Counted from the first letter of the stretch, positions 23,676-36,528 are shown. The stretch: 64,000 bases of DNA from Phytoseiulus persimilis (GCA_037576195.1 CM075104.1:5958775-6022774); one strand, 5' to 3'. Notes: generated by a model from the sequence alone, not told the origin. Translations and numbers: made by a program.

Positions 23676-24720
23676 AATATGGGAATCCGAAGCGGAAAGG
23701 GTGATACAGCAAATGCACGCCAAATCGCTCTGGAAGTTTAACCGCTTCGGAGTCACGAAGATACAGTGGGAGAGCACAGCGGTCCCAGCTCTGACTTATG
23801 CGAACTCAGTCACAACGACGTCACAGAAAACAAGGAGAAGGCTCGAACCCTTACAGCGAGAAGCTGGGAAATGGACATTGGGACAACCAAACTCCAACAT
23901 CGCCACTGAATTCATAGACGGAGAACTAGGTCGGTCAACATTCGAGGCCACAGTGGCAAAAAGCAAACTGACATACCTGGCAAGAATCAGCGAAATGAGC
24001 GAAATCAGATGGCCAAGAGCAATTCTCACAATGACAAAAATCGCCAACACACCAATCAGACTGCAGAAGAGGAGCCTAGAGCCAAAGGAAACCTTCGGGT
24101 GCGCAGACATAAGGGAACTCCCGAGAAGAATCATTCGGGTATCACAGACAGCCTATAAAATGTATGCAGACGAAACCATGAAAGCCAAGCTCGACAAGAC
24201 ATGGCGGAGAGGGATGGCAGAGAAAAGAAACTCTCGAGCGATACAGAGACTACAAAACGGTGCGAGGGAACATCGAGCACATATACGACAACGCCAGAGG
24301 CAGTCGCCTACTGGCGAACGTGCAGAGCGGGATGTCTACAGAACAGAAAATACCGATCAAAATACAATGACATCGACACGACGTGCCTTAAACGCGGCCT
24401 AGAAGAAGAAACCCTCGAGCATGTGATCCTACAATGCAGAAAGCCAATCAACATAGAGGAGGAGACCCGGAAGAAACTTGGACTCCGCAAGCACAGTACC
24501 CGAAGACGATACTGAACACTAAGAAAACGCTAGAGGAATGAGAAAACGCCAACCGCAAGAGCAACGAGTACAAAGAAACAAATGCCGCACGGATTAGCCA
24601 CAGCATCGCCCCTTAACTAGGGTCTCCCTAAATATGCTTGTTATTCCAATCAATCCCTAAATATGCTTGAAATGTGAAGATAGAGGGGAGATGATTAATA
24701 AATTTCCATACATCCATCCA
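23675..24720 (+). mobile_element. Non-LTR retrotransposon remnant, ORF2 C-terminus and 3' end (copy 2)
   Basis: A long plus frame (through 24402) contains SLWKFNRFGVTKIQWESTAV, PALTYANSV and LEPLQREAGKWTLG. Then come EFIDGELGRSTFEATVAKSK and LTYLARI. This order is the post-reverse-transcriptase region of tick-type LINE elements. The reverse transcriptase core itself is absent, so the copy is 5' truncated. After about 24280 the homology moves to another frame (KYRSKYNDIDTTCLKRG, then EEETLEHVILQC, a Cys-His knuckle), so there is a frameshift and the copy is dead. The 3' tail holds CATCGCCCC and two copies of a 16-base repeat, and ends AT-rich near 24720. Confidence 0.8.
24625..24669 (+). repeat. 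16-bp direct repeat in retrotransposon tail
   Basis: TCCCTAAATATGCTTG occurs at 24625-24640 and 24654-24669. Short tandem repeats at LINE 3' ends can reflect the target-primed reverse transcription mechanism. Confidence 0.7.
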
Positions 24721-24724
24721 GGCT

Positions 24725-26530
24725 TCAGGATGAAAACTCGTAGATCTCACCATACATGGCTTCCATGCATCTTTCTTTGTCGCTGAGAACGTCTTGATCA
24801 GTAGAATTTCTGATACACAACTCTTCAGAATGTCGAGCGCGTCTCCATGACCATATTCTCCTCTTTATGAATGGTGAATTACCAGAAACTGGAGTTACTG
24901 GGCTCGAAGACGGGCTCATAGACCTGGTCCCACAGGAAGCGCGTCGAATGGTACACACGTTGCAAACAAAGTTGTCGTTCTGTCTACTTCCTAAAGCAGA
25001 GTCGGCCTGCAGTGCGTCCTCAAGATATGAGATCTGAGGGAATCTTGACGCGCTGTGGGCGTGAGGCTCTTTGCCTGAACGTCGCAATGGGTACCGCTTC
25101 ATGCGCTGAATGTGGAGGGAGCTGTGATCGCACGTAGAGCAAAGGAACGGCGATTCTTTGCCTTTGAGAACCCGAATCCTGTGACCGGGAGCAGAATCAA
25201 TATCATCTATTTAACTCGATTGTCAGCATTCTACCGTTTTTTTTTCCTCGAACGCGAAACGATCAAACGATTGAATTCCTCGGGTTCCTCCAAGCAGGTC
25301 AAGAAGCAGGCTCAGCGTCGTCGATATAATTTCGTCTCGTTCTCAGTTTCGCTCGTTTTGTAACATTATGTAGCCACTGTTCCCTGTTGTCACAGCCTGC
25401 TCAAAGTTGTTGCTCAGGCCTGCTGCTCGTTGGGTGAATTCTTGGCGGGGGAAGTCGCCTGTTTTGCGGCATCACCTAATGCCTCCTCGCAGTGTTAGCA
25501 GGTTAAAATTCGGCTGTACGTTCATTTCATGGAAATATGACGGTGTGGTATGCCATGGTTTCCATATCTGAGAGCGCCTGTCATATGATGTAGCTAAGCT
25601 CTTTAGGATTTCAGGTGTTCCAAAACTCAGTGCGCTTTTTGTCCATCTTCCTTGATCAAGCTTTCTCATATGTGTTGACGAGTCGGCGTGATCGGGTATT
25701 GCAGCAGATATTGTGCGTCGTTTCCGTTTGGCCCTTGCGGCTTCATGGAGAGAGCCATTATCATCATCTGCTTCTCACTCAGATTAAACTGTGATCAGTC
25801 TTGCTCCCTTTCCAGAGAATGAATCCGGACGGTCAGTTCTCAGGGCGAGGTTCCAGCGGGAGCTAAGGAACTAAGTACGATGATCTTTGTTGTAAAAACG
25901 AGAAAAAACGCCTCCCCATCTCCCTTCCTCCAGTGGTGCTCGCAGCTGCTAGACCGCACGGCTCGAGAAGTCTCATCCAATCGGCCATCGAGCAATTCGT
26001 AGCGCCGTTCGAACCTCTCAAATGAAACGAATTTCCACTCATCATCATTTTCTTCCACCAGCTGCCGAAGATTCCTCAGCAAACTGGGATCGATCTTGTC
26101 GCATCCCCGAGCTTTGACCACCCAGGGACGATGGTCTGGCCTGATCCTCTTCAGCATTGAAAAAGAACAGACGGAGCGAAATGCCGCAATCAAGGCTCGG
26201 AAAATACAACACAGCAACGAGTAAAGAGAGCTCTATGTAGAACGGGGTCACGATCTCATCTCTGAACTCGAAAATCCAGCGGAGGACGCCGCCTCTTGAC
26301 CCACATCGTAGCCCTGTATGAAGCAGTGGAAAGTAATACCTTGTTCCCATTCCGCCTGTTTCCAATCGTTCAAGCTTTTCCGGCGCGACCTAATCGGCTG
26401 GAAAACCGAATTGATGGAACCGTCTGATTTGCTCGAAGCTCCGCTTAGCAAAGTCTTCCGTTACAGCGCAAGTTCGAAGAACAACTCGGGCCGTGACCAT
26501 TGTTCCGCATGCTCCTTTCTGAGATGACGA
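24725..26530. other. No recognisable gene
   Basis: Minus frames at 24725-25102 (125 codons) and 25840-26217 (125 codons) are open; the latter is moderately protein-like, but neither has a known motif. Confidence 0.35.
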
Positions 26531-26565
26531 CGTGGCCCAACGGGCTTCAGAGAGAGTGGTTACAG

Positions 26566-26813
26566 GGTTTAGTCAGATTCCGAATCTGGACCGCTCGGTG
26601 GACGATCTGTTCGCACCGGTCGCTAGTGCGGAATCCCTCGAACTGAAGCTCAGCATTGCCGTTGAAGAGGAAATCATATGCTATGAGAGTTTTCAAGGGT
26701 GGTCAACGCAAGTCGAGAACTTTCTCACTCTCCCTTCTTATACTCATTACTCGGCGAAGCATTCTCCGATTCTGGAAATTGTTCTCACGATCGATGGCTG
26801 GAACGATTCCTAG
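26566..26813 (+). CDS. Possible unrecognised exon or small gene
   Basis: After a TTACAG acceptor the plus frame reads GFSQIPNLDRSVDDLFAPVA and then ELKLSIAVEEEIICYESF, to a stop at 26813. Composition is strongly protein-like and no comparable frame exists on the other strand. An ATG in the same frame lies upstream at 26532. No domain is recognised and no partner exon was established. Confidence 0.25.
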
Positions 26814-26819
26814 ACGAAA

Positions 26820-28340
26820 TTAACCACAGGATCGGGATATTCCAACCGCTGTCACCGTTTAGGCCGAAGGGTGAGGGGGGACGGAGCGGATCCTGGCAGG
26901 TGTGCCCCGAATACTATGAAAGCTGAAGCCGCCGCTGCGTTTGTAAGGATTGTCAGCGACCTAGGACAACGACATCGGACGTTCGAGCTACTTCGAAGGA
27001 CACACATCCCAAAACCTCAAGCAGGATGCAAGCAGAACATGACTCGTCCTTAACTTCAAGATTCAATGATTCCTAGTCGGCTGTCCGAATTCATGGACCA
27101 CAAGTGTACACCGCGGAGCGAGGTCATCGTTGTCAAAATTCAGCTCATCAATCCGACTGTGTGCACGAAACCCTCCTCTGCGAGCATCGAGCTTGTCTAG
27201 CCGATAGTTCCTCAATTCTCCCAGATCCCAGACGAGGAACTTTCCATCAGGGAAAACCCCTCCCCGGAAGAGAAACGCCTCAGATCAGGAACCTGGAGCA
27301 GCAATGTTGCCTTGAGCGTTCCGCATGGAGGTCGGCGTAATTTTCCGAGTGAACCACAACTCTCGGGGGCGCACTGCACATCCATCATTTGGAATCACTG
27401 AGCGATGCTGCCACCGGGAAGAACTCGAGATGTCTTGCTGAAGCTATACCAATGACGAAAATAGAGGACGCACTGCGGTTTTTCAGCGGGCGACCGTACA
27501 TCGCAAGGATATCGAAGACACACCTCCGATCAGCGAAGGAAATGTTAACAGGACAGGCATAGCTGTGCCGAGAGCTCAAGGCCTTAGCACCTGAGAATGT
27601 GAGCTCGCCAACAAATCGGCAATGGAAGTGCTCCACATGGGTTCTGTCGGTCGATTAAAGGAGAACGAGACTCCTGCTTCGTTTCTCTGCCGCAGTCCAT
27701 TCCTCAGAGAGAGGGGCTCAACTGCGTGCACGGCATGAATGGATCGTCGTGTTTAATCGTGAGAACAAGCCCCCCTCGAGGAGCGAGCATCGCATTGAAA
27801 AGTCACATGCTAGTTTACCTTCGCGCTTGCGCTTCGAACTTCGCTCCGGAGTGCGAGCAGATCACTATAGAAAAATTGAGTTTCTCCCTGACCGGTTGAA
27901 CTCATGATCAGCTTGAGAGTTCAATGACTGCTTACTCCGGCCTTCAAGTATCGAATCGACAACGGAACGTGCCTCTTTGAGCATAGATCATCTGCGTTCA
28001 GCTGCGGTACACGAGAAGTATTCCAAAAAAAGACTTGAATCTTCGTCGAACCCGGCGAAAGATCGAGATGTAACATTGGGCATGTTTCCATGTCGGCACT
28101 ATATGCAGCTGCAGATGTCGCTATCTAGTTATGGATCAGGAAGTATGACCCCAAAGTTTCCATGATGAGCGAAATGAGTAGTGAGCTAAAACAACTTCCG
28201 TTTCTCTATTCTCAAGCGAGAAATATGATGATCGAGTGCTCTTGAGCATCGCTAATGGTCGGCTCGGAAGTTTAGTGAAAGTTCCAGAGAGAATTCGTTC
28301 GCCGCAATGAGCTTCAAAAGGTCGATTTGTTGTTTTCACC
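26820..28340. other. No recognisable gene
   Basis: A 35-codon plus frame begins ATGGACCACAAG near 27092 and reads MDHKCTPRSEVIVVKIQL, but is too short to support alone. Nothing else stands out. Confidence 0.35.
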
Positions 28341-29009
28341 TCCCTTCCTTTCCATCCCTCACTATGCGGCATACTCGAAAATTACAAGACGCCGTTCGCT
28401 CAGCTCCATACGCTGGTCAATTTCGTCCATTACATTTCTTGGTCTATGACCAACCGTTTCGGTTCAAATTCGGGAAACTCCTGGAAATGGTCAAGTCCGA
28501 TTCCGTTGCGGAATTCGTCGCTCGAATCTTCACTTTGGGTAATTTAGAAACGCAACGAGCTTCTCGAGATATCATCAGAGATGAGAGGAAGAGTGTTTTC
28601 GCCGAAATGGCTCATCCTAGAAAGTGACGAAGCAGTAATTCTGAGTTCGTTGCGGTGGACATTCATCCATTGGATACAACAGGCTGACCTCAATCGTTTC
28701 AAGGCTTTGAATTCCCGTTCTCCGTTGAGCGGATATGCAGGTCTACTCGGGAGTCTCGTGCTCCAGGGCTTATCCGAGGCTCTTCCCATCCGCCTGACGG
28801 AGAGCACACGTGATGTGCGGAAAAATCTCGATCAAGCTCATCGGGCAAACCCGAGAGCCCTGAACCTCATCCGACGGTTCATGACTTCAACTTGTGAGAG
28901 CTCTGCGAACGTGATCCATGGGTACAGTGTTTTGGAGCTGTCGATCGTTCCATGGATAAATAGCGGGTATTTCAGCAACAGAAGGTTTCATCGTTTGTGG
29001 GCTCTATGA
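28340..29009 (+). CDS. Possible unrecognised gene, two overlapping plus frames
   Basis: One plus frame includes RPLHFLVYDQPFRFKFGKLL and SVAEFVARIFTLG, followed by GTAATT as a possible donor. The next plus frame (28581-29009) includes AGLLGSLVLQGLSEALPIRL and continues for over 100 codons. Both are protein-like, but I recognise no family and did not find a clean splice between them. Could be one gene or chance. Confidence 0.2.
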
Positions 29010-32000
29010 TTGTCTTGTGCCGCTGCGACTTCGAGATGATCAACTTCCAGAGACTCGGGCCATCTCATTCCCAGCTTTCCCCGTCTCTCAAGACGCGCAA
29101 ATAGTATCCCTAGTGAGAATATTGAGGGTTGGCGGATAGAAAATATGATCGAGCTCTCAGGAGAGGCGAGTCAATCGTGTGTCCAAGTAGGTGTGATTTT
29201 TCAGAGTCTAAGTAGGTGATTCTGATATCGATCTGACTATACTTCTTGAAGTCCATGGAGGCGATTCCGGTGGTAACTCCGCCTCCGTGATTCAAGCTCC
29301 ATGATCCCGGAGCATCGTTCGTGTGAACAGACGTCTTGTCACGAGTCAAGTATTCGGTGCTTCTCCAGGTAGCAGAGCGTTTCCGACGCTTGCATTCCTG
29401 GCGACTGGCGATCATCACACGGCCACCTCGTAGGGTCGATGAAAGTACTGGAGCGTTACCGGCGTGCACGCCGGAATCACGTTCGTCGACCCCGATCCCC
29501 CATAAACCTCGTCTGCGTGTCATCCTCCCGCCGGGTGAGTCAAGAAATCATAGTGATAACCATAATAATCATGAAAATAATCATAATCATGACTAGATTA
29601 TGGTTAATAATGATAATAATCATTATTATGATTATGCCCAACTCTGGTGTCGGAGTAGTTTATCAGGTTGCTCACAAGTTTTGCTGATGAGCCGAAGGTA
29701 CCGGATTTGCAGCTTCGCGTAACGAGTTTACATTCTTCCCACTGTGCAAGATTGATCGAGATTCATAGGCGAGACGATATCATAGCCATTCAGTTGAGCT
29801 TTATTCATCCGCGGGTGTTTTGGGAATTTCTCGGAAGGCATCATCGCAGACAAGCTCCATCGGCCCTGTATGTTGGCGACATCGAATCTCAACTCCCATC
29901 TCGAGCCTTGTCTCGATCCCTCTCTCGGTGCAGTCGTCGCTGCACCATAGACTCCTTCGTGTTTTCAACCGACGGCTATTGATCCCCATCGTGTGCGACG
30001 TTGATGATTCTCCGAAAATCTTGAAGGAACCACCTAATCGCATGCACCCTTGGAAGGCCGGGCAGCATATTTATGCAATGAATCGAGAGTCCGATGAGCG
30101 ATCCCCCAGACTCCAGTGAGAAAAGTATCGTAATGGGTTCGAGCGAAAGCCATGCGCCTACACCCTGCGGATCCAAGTTTTCAAAAGAAGTCGAGTGATT
30201 CTCACCGTCCGGCCCTGCACGACCCTCTTCAGGTCGAGTGAAGCCTAACCCCGCTAGGGATCCCAGTTGGAACCTCAGAGAACCCGGGCTTTTTTTTTAG
30301 ATGAATCAATGGAAAGCGAAGCTCATCGCTGCGGCTCTGACCGATGGCTCTTCGAAAAGCCCGACGGCTTACGCGGAGACACAGATGTTGCGACTCCCGG
30401 CGATCAGCTCCGATGATGAATGCTGCCAAAATATGAGCTCTGAGAATTATTCATCAGAGCGTCGTGACATAGATTAGGCCCGAGGGGCGTTTACCGCGAA
30501 CCACTTGAATACGGGCGGGGAGTCCAACGCGCCAAGAAGGCATCCATGCTCTCTTCCGGCTGTTTTCCGAGCGAGTTTTCCCCCACGAATGTGCCACTCC
30601 TTTCGGGGGCATATTCGTGAGCAGAGTTCACTCAGGAGTGCGGCTTGGCCCCCCTCCCTCTCGGTACAAAAAAATTAGAGTTTCGCTTTCGTCGTACCAT
30701 TCTCTTCGCAAGGACTGAGAGGAGTCGACGTTCGCGGGAGACGGACGCTCCGTCTGCGAAAATGATTGAGTTAATGTATGATATTCTCGGGCCTTCAGGT
30801 GTGGAAGGCTGCAGCTTGTGACTTTATCAAACCTTCTTCCGTGCCAGAGCTTGAAGCCGAGACGAGTCTCGGCTTTCAGTGGACACGCTTCAGTCATCAA
30901 CACCCTACGAGAGGGCTCTCGATGGGAACGACAGTAGTATGTGCTCCATCACTGCGAGAGGGAATCCCTCAGAGCTTTCGATGAAAATGCACTTTCTCGA
31001 AAATCGCCGTCTTCCGTTCACCAAACGTTACGGGAAACGTTCCTCGATGTCTCGTCAAGACAGGAGCTTTCGTTGGCGACTCGGTTGTAGTCGAAGGATT
31101 CGTCAGGATGGAGGCATCCTCTGCGAGCCGGATCGAATTGAATGACGATGACCTCGGACGCTCTCCGAGCTCCACCGCGTGCTCTGCAGTGAGACTCGCG
31201 GCGGCGTCTTGCCTTGAACCTTGATCGCTCTCTTCGTTGATTGCCTTGGCTGATTACTGGGCTGATTGATGACTTGGCTCTCTGAGTTCCTCAGCATCGA
31301 GCATATTCAAGAGCAGCCACGGCTTGAGATGCCCTCGCCACCCCTCTGACCCAGCGTCCTCAAATCTCCTCAAAGCCTGAATCCCGGACGCTGGATTCAC
31401 ATAACAGAGACGGACACTTTTCAGATCGCTCACCGAGACTGATCAACACTGTTTCGACATGGCCCCGAGAATCTCATCTCAGAGTAAGTTTATCTTGTTT
31501 TGAACAATGTCCTCCGAGGCTTGGCCTCCAGCGATTACCGAAAAGACCCCGATTCCTTTCGGAGCTCCGCGTCGTGGCCGGTCACTCATTCCAGCTCGAA
31601 GGCTGTACGTCAAACACCTGTTTATGGTGCAGTAGAACGTTCAGCATTGACACGTGGTCGTCCGCTGTGTGCGTCAAAACTTGCGCGCTGATGGAGAATC
31701 TGAAAGACGTCCCCAATCTTTGTGTACCGTGTGGTTCTATCTCGAGATCCTAAGGGACGTTCGTGTATTTATGACAGTGATTAGCTAGCCGTAAATGTGC
31801 GATCGATTATTTTTCCGCGGATAGCTGTGATAATTATAGAAGATCATGCTCGGACCACGGTGGTGTCTGTAGTTCCGATCGTTCGACTAGTTGTGGTGGT
31901 CCAACGTAGCAGAGAGCCGGATTGTGAGTGTCCGCTAATTTGCGGTGTAGAGAAGCGCACCGCGCTATGATTGCGGTGATATGCGGTGCGAAGAAGCGAC

Positions 32001-32455
32001 CGACAGTTATTCTGAAGAGAATCGCAGTTGGGCGCGGCAACCGGCGACGAAAGAATTGAGAATAGGAACAGCACTCCTCCCGTCTAACCTCGGCGACTCT
32101 GACGCAAACGAAGCGCTCCCACATGTGGCGGACACTTGATGTGACGGATTATTTCGGCAGCTTCAACCGAAGGCCATGGAACTGTCATTCCATTCTCCTA
32201 GGTCTGGAGAGATAGCGACGTTCGAACCTCATCCTTGATTTGAGTACACTGTCGGGCACTTCTGACCCACTCTTCATGCGAGACAGTACCGAAGCGTTCT
32301 CCAAACAGCTTCGGTCCAACCTTTTGACGAACAACTCAGCTCGTCGTTAGCAGTCGAATCAAGCACGATCTCTGCTCTCCTGATCTCCGATCGTTGTGAA
32401 TCAGAGGGAAAACAAAGAGCTCTCTGAATCTTTCAGATTGGTCGCAAGTCCGCGA
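29010..32455. other. No recognisable gene; AT-rich palindromic tract
   Basis: Only an AT-rich palindromic tract (listed separately) stands out. Minus frame 29110-29523 is partly protein-like (GVTTGIASMDFKKYSQIDI), but no family is recognised. Confidence 0.35.
29558..29636. repeat. AT-rich tract with overlapping palindromes
   Basis: Repeated ATAAT, CATAATCATG and ATTATG units form imperfect inverted repeats, including AATAATGAT facing ATCATTATT with a short loop. It could extrude as a hairpin; more likely it is a degenerate microsatellite. Confidence 0.6.
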
Positions 32456-32459
32456 CATC

Positions 32460-33726
32460 ATGGACGTGAATGTGATCGATGAAGATCCTCCTGTTCCGAT
32501 TGAGCTCCAGCGGATCGCGGAGTGCGAGCTGAACGAAACACCCCAGAGTCGAGTGCAATGCACCAAGGCTCTCAGGCAACTCCTTGAAGAGGATGAAAAA
32601 CTCAAGTCCCGGGTTGACGACGCTTTTCTGCTGCGGTAGGTCTGCGTAGGAGCCAAGTGGCGATGCGAAATAGCAGCGAGAAGTAAACGACCCCCGTTCG
32701 GAAACAGCATCACCTGCAATGACCTGATCAATGTTCTTTCTCTCCTAGGTTTCTCCGTCCCGCAAAATTCGACCCTCAGAGAGCATGTAAAATGATCCGT
32801 CGCTACTACAAGATGAGGGCGGACGCCCCGAACATCTTCAAGAACAAATATACACCCAAAGATCAACTCTCATCATTCAAGTTCAATCTTTCAACCGTCT
32901 TGCCGCACAAAGATTCCCAAGGCCGGACTTTGTTCCTCTGTCGAGCCGGCGCCTGGGAACCGAGCAAACTCGCCAAAGATGACTTCTTCATGTCGGTCTT
33001 ATTGATGATGGAACTCTCTATTCGGGATGTACAAACACTCATCAAAGGTAGGCAGATGTCGCATTCGTCAATCGTCGTCCACCTCCTGACTGGCCCGATG
33101 ACGGTAGAAGTGTCGTGCTCAGCCCAGGAAACTGTAACGTGGCACGCACGGGTAACATTGAAGAGCGACAGGAAAGAAAACTCATCGGTCGATCGGATTT
33201 CCAGGAACCGTGGTCATCATCGACATGGCGGGACTTTCTTGGACGCACATCCACAATTTCACTCCGTTGGATCTCAATCGCATCGTATCGATGGTGCAGG
33301 ACTGCTTCCCGTGTCGCATCAAAGCTATTCACATAGTGAACCAGCCGAAGATCTTCTCCATCATTTGGAACATCGTCAGGTGAGATTGAAATGAAATTGG
33401 GAATTTCATGGGAAACTTCCATGAAAAGCTCGCGTTTTTTCCGTGTGCGATGCGTCCGAACATATGACTAACCCGCGACCCTTCCTTCCAGCCAATTCCT
33501 GAGCTCAAAAATCGCAAGCAGGGTGCACATGCATGGACACAATCTGACAGAACTGTACAAACATGTCGACAGACAGCTACTTCCAGACATTCTCGGCGGA
33601 CCGAAACCTGTTGATAGTTCCCCTTGTGTGAACAAACTCTTGGCCTTGAATGATGCTATTTTCGAAGACGGGGCCTATGGTTACACAGATTTCACGGTTA
33701 ATTACAGCCCTATCAAAAGATCATAG
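32460..33726 (+). CDS. CRAL-TRIO lipid-binding protein (alpha-tocopherol transfer protein-like)
   Basis: Four exons (32460-32635, 32749-33047, 33205-33379, 33492-33726) give 294 residues, the usual length for soluble CRAL-TRIO carriers. The N-terminal helical domain (about 1-75) has VDDAFLLRFLRPAKFDPQRA, the standard RFLRARKFD-type block. The CRAL-TRIO pocket follows: GTVVIIDMAGLSWTHIHNFT, then CFPCRIKAIHIVNQPKIFS, then KIASRVHMHGHNLTELYKHV and LLPDILGG. These proteins move hydrophobic ligands such as tocopherol or retinoids, or phosphoinositides, between membranes in the cytosol; the ligand here cannot be told. All junctions are canonical GT-AG with matching phase. A plausible AATAAA lies about 220 bp downstream. 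No break is seen, so the gene is probably functional. Confidence 0.9.
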
Positions 33727-33947
33727 CCTCACAGTTCTCGGGGTTGAGAGACTTCTCATGGTACATGACGTAGTGAGATGTCATTTCTAGTATCAGCTGT
33801 GGTATACGTTTGGATAACGTTGCGAGTTTTCTCCCAGTCATTCAGTTGTACAATGAAGTTTTTTTTTTTTCTCGAATCATCTGCTGAGAAGCTTGACTTG
33901 AAGTTCCGTCGCGCTCGACTGTAGTTAATTGTGTATACGGCTGGAAA

Positions 33948-33953
33948 AATAAA
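33948..33953 (+). terminator. Poly(A) signal of the CRAL-TRIO gene
   Basis: AATAAA about 222 bp past the stop codon on the same strand, the first one downstream. Confidence 0.5.
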
Positions 33954-33954
33954 C

Positions 33955-35250
33955 TGTTTTTGCAAGAATACACATAGGCTCTGAAGCTGCACGACTTCCG
34001 TCCTCGAAATTCGTCACGAATTCCGTTTTCCGTTCTTACAAGGGGCGTAACCGAGCGGTGTTCCGCTCGGGGCAACGCTCGGAAATTTTAGGGAATTCCG
34101 CAAGTGGACTGACTAGCACTGAACACGGAGCTTCATTCGCTCCTCACTTTGAAACAATGACAGCTACGTCAATCGGATGCGGCCGTGTTGGGAGTGCTGC
34201 CCCTCTTCCAGGTTGTCCACAAGTTTTCGAGCTATTTCATGATTTGTTACTCGAGAGTTTGGAGCGCGTAATTCATCATTCGCTAGTAGCTGACAAAAAC
34301 ACAGGGACGAGGGCGAAGCCGATCGGAAATGGGGTGCCACCGGTCGTATGGATCCGCTCCCGAGATCAACTGTCCAACTTTCTGATGACGACGAAGTAGG
34401 TGTCATCATATAGATTCGTTATCTCCTAAAAACTCCGTCGTCGTCGTCAAGTTCGGGAATAGTTTGGACGATCCGAATGACCGATATAGCCTCGTCGACC
34501 GGTATCCGCCCCCTTCTACTTCCGTCTTCCTATTAGCTCCCATTCTCTGGAACCATCGCCAAATCATGAACTATTGGAAGAAGCAGCTCGAGACATCGGC
34601 AGCTGAATGCCAATTACGCTTCTTTATCGCAGCCGGCTTGGTATGGAGGGTGGAAGCACTAGTTTTCGCAGCTGGTAAATCTTACCGTTGCCTCAATCTT
34701 TTACAGATGACCGTAGCGAATTCCAGTGCAACGCTCCCCGAGACGGAAAAAAGAGCGCCGGAACTGGCGCAGTGATCGATATAAGTTGAATGCCCGCGGA
34801 ATCGTTCCGATAGGTGCCTCCGTGAATCGAACAAACAGACGAGACGGGAAGATTCTCAACCGGTTACTCGAGATTGAGATAGGAGAGAGAGAAACCCTCT
34901 CTACCGCGCGGACTCTACCAAGAGAGGGATATCAGGAACAGGATACAGTATCAACCGACTCTTCTTCGCACGAAAACTGCCGTGCTTTGGCAAACCGTGC
35001 CAGTTTATTGGGGTAGCCAGCAGCCCAGAGGGTCGAGAGTACTCCGACAGCCGTCTCGGCTCGAGACGCCACAATGGCGACAGGTGGGTGACATGGACAG
35101 TCGATTGTACTTTCGGAAGCCTCGGGCAAAGTTTGTTTCCAAGCCGAATCGGTGCTTCGCCTCCCTCCTCCAACCCTTTCTTTTCGTCCGCATTGCTTCC
35201 TCGTCATGGAAACCGGGAAATACGAGGAAGCAGTGGCTCTTGATCGAGCC
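33955..35250. other. Spacer between CRAL-TRIO and cytidine deaminase genes
   Basis: Both neighbours are on the plus strand. Frames of about 100 codons occur (34464-34775, 34982-35326), without recognisable domains. Confidence 0.4.
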
Positions 35251-35252
35251 GA

Positions 35253-36447
35253 ATGGGAATCCGACTTTCGTCGACCAAGCCGTGGTTGCCAACCATTGCA
35301 GAGAGCATTTCGATTCCAGAAACTGAACTGAAGCTTCTATTGGAGGCTGCTCACAACGCCAAAAGCAAGTCTTACTGCCCTTACTCGAAAGTGAGTTTTT
35401 CGAGAAGCTATTGCAATACTATGGGAGTTCTCCAGTGCTACTTGTAAGAAACTTTTCATGTTTCGCGACTCGAAGACTTCCCACCACAGCATTCCTGGGA
35501 TCCCGTCGAGTTCCGTTCTCGCGAAACGAACTCCCGGTCTTTTCGCCGATCTTCAACTGCTAAGTCGATTGAACACGATCTCTATTCTCGCTTCTTCGGG
35601 AATCCGCTCGGAAAAAATGTCTGAGAATCATCTTGGGATGACTTCGGTCCCACAAAAATATTTTCTCGGTAATCAGCTCGGAGGGACGCTCGCTTAGGCC
35701 AGCTCTCCGATCGGACAAGATTCCGAGAATGGATCCCAAACTGCTCCAGGAACAAGAGCAGTGAGACGAAAGAAATAATGAGCTGCGTGAACTCAGACGT
35801 GCCGTAGAGCAGCACCGCCTCAAGCTTCGGAACCTGAGTCGAGTCTTTTTGTTAGGAAGCCGATATTTCCCAGCATTGGTCGAGATGAGCCAGCGCTCGA
35901 AGGAGTTTCTCCGCAGTTTGTCGATATGAGATCCGCGAAATTACCTCGAAAATCATTCGAGCCTGAGTGAGAGTTCTTTTCAAAGGTCCAGGTTGGCGCT
36001 GCAGTTTTGACGGAGTGTGGGAAGATTCTAGCCGGTGCGAATGTCGAATGTGCGAGCTACGGACTCGGAGTTTGCGCCGAACGAGGTATTCTAACTCATG
36101 CCTGTTCCCTCGGCTACCGGAAATTCAAAGCGATAGTCGTTGTATCGTAAGTTCCTTAGTTCATTCTCACTCAAGCTACTTGACCAAGCGGCCTTACAAC
36201 TGAGGGGATCGTCTCAAAAAAACACTCTGTTCATATGCATACCAATAACAGATACCCGCCTTCCAGGAACTTGCCCGAAATCACTCCCTGTGGGGCTTGT
36301 CGACAGTTCATCGTGGAGTTCGGCTCCAGTATTGAAGTTTACACAGATTGTCCTGTGGACGGGATTGGGAAACCCAGAAAGTTCGGCATTCTAGAGCTGT
36401 TGCCTGGGGCGTTTACGCCCAGGTCTCTTGGAATCTCGGAGTGTTGA
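35253..36447 (+). CDS. CDA: Cytidine deaminase
   Basis: Exons 35253-35390, 35986-36146 and 36267-36447 give 159 residues. The family is about 140-150 residues, so the start is near right, but the first about 20 residues before ETELKLLLEAAHNAKSKSYC are uncertain and could come from another exon. The enzyme deaminates cytidine and deoxycytidine to uridine and deoxyuridine in pyrimidine salvage, as a cytosolic tetramer. Key sites are visible: the zinc and catalytic motif VCAERG, with Cys then Glu, and the second zinc motif PCGACRQ. YCPYSK and GANVECASYG shape the nucleoside pocket. Acceptors are CAAAG and TTCCAG; donors are GTGAGT and GTAAGT. An AATAAA lies at 36529. Looks intact. Confidence 0.93.
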
Positions 36448-36528
36448 AGCGCGTTTTCATCCGCTCGACGCGGGACCATCTCCTTCGGAGTGGAACCTGG
36501 GCCAGTCAAGCTCGGACGAAGGAAACGG

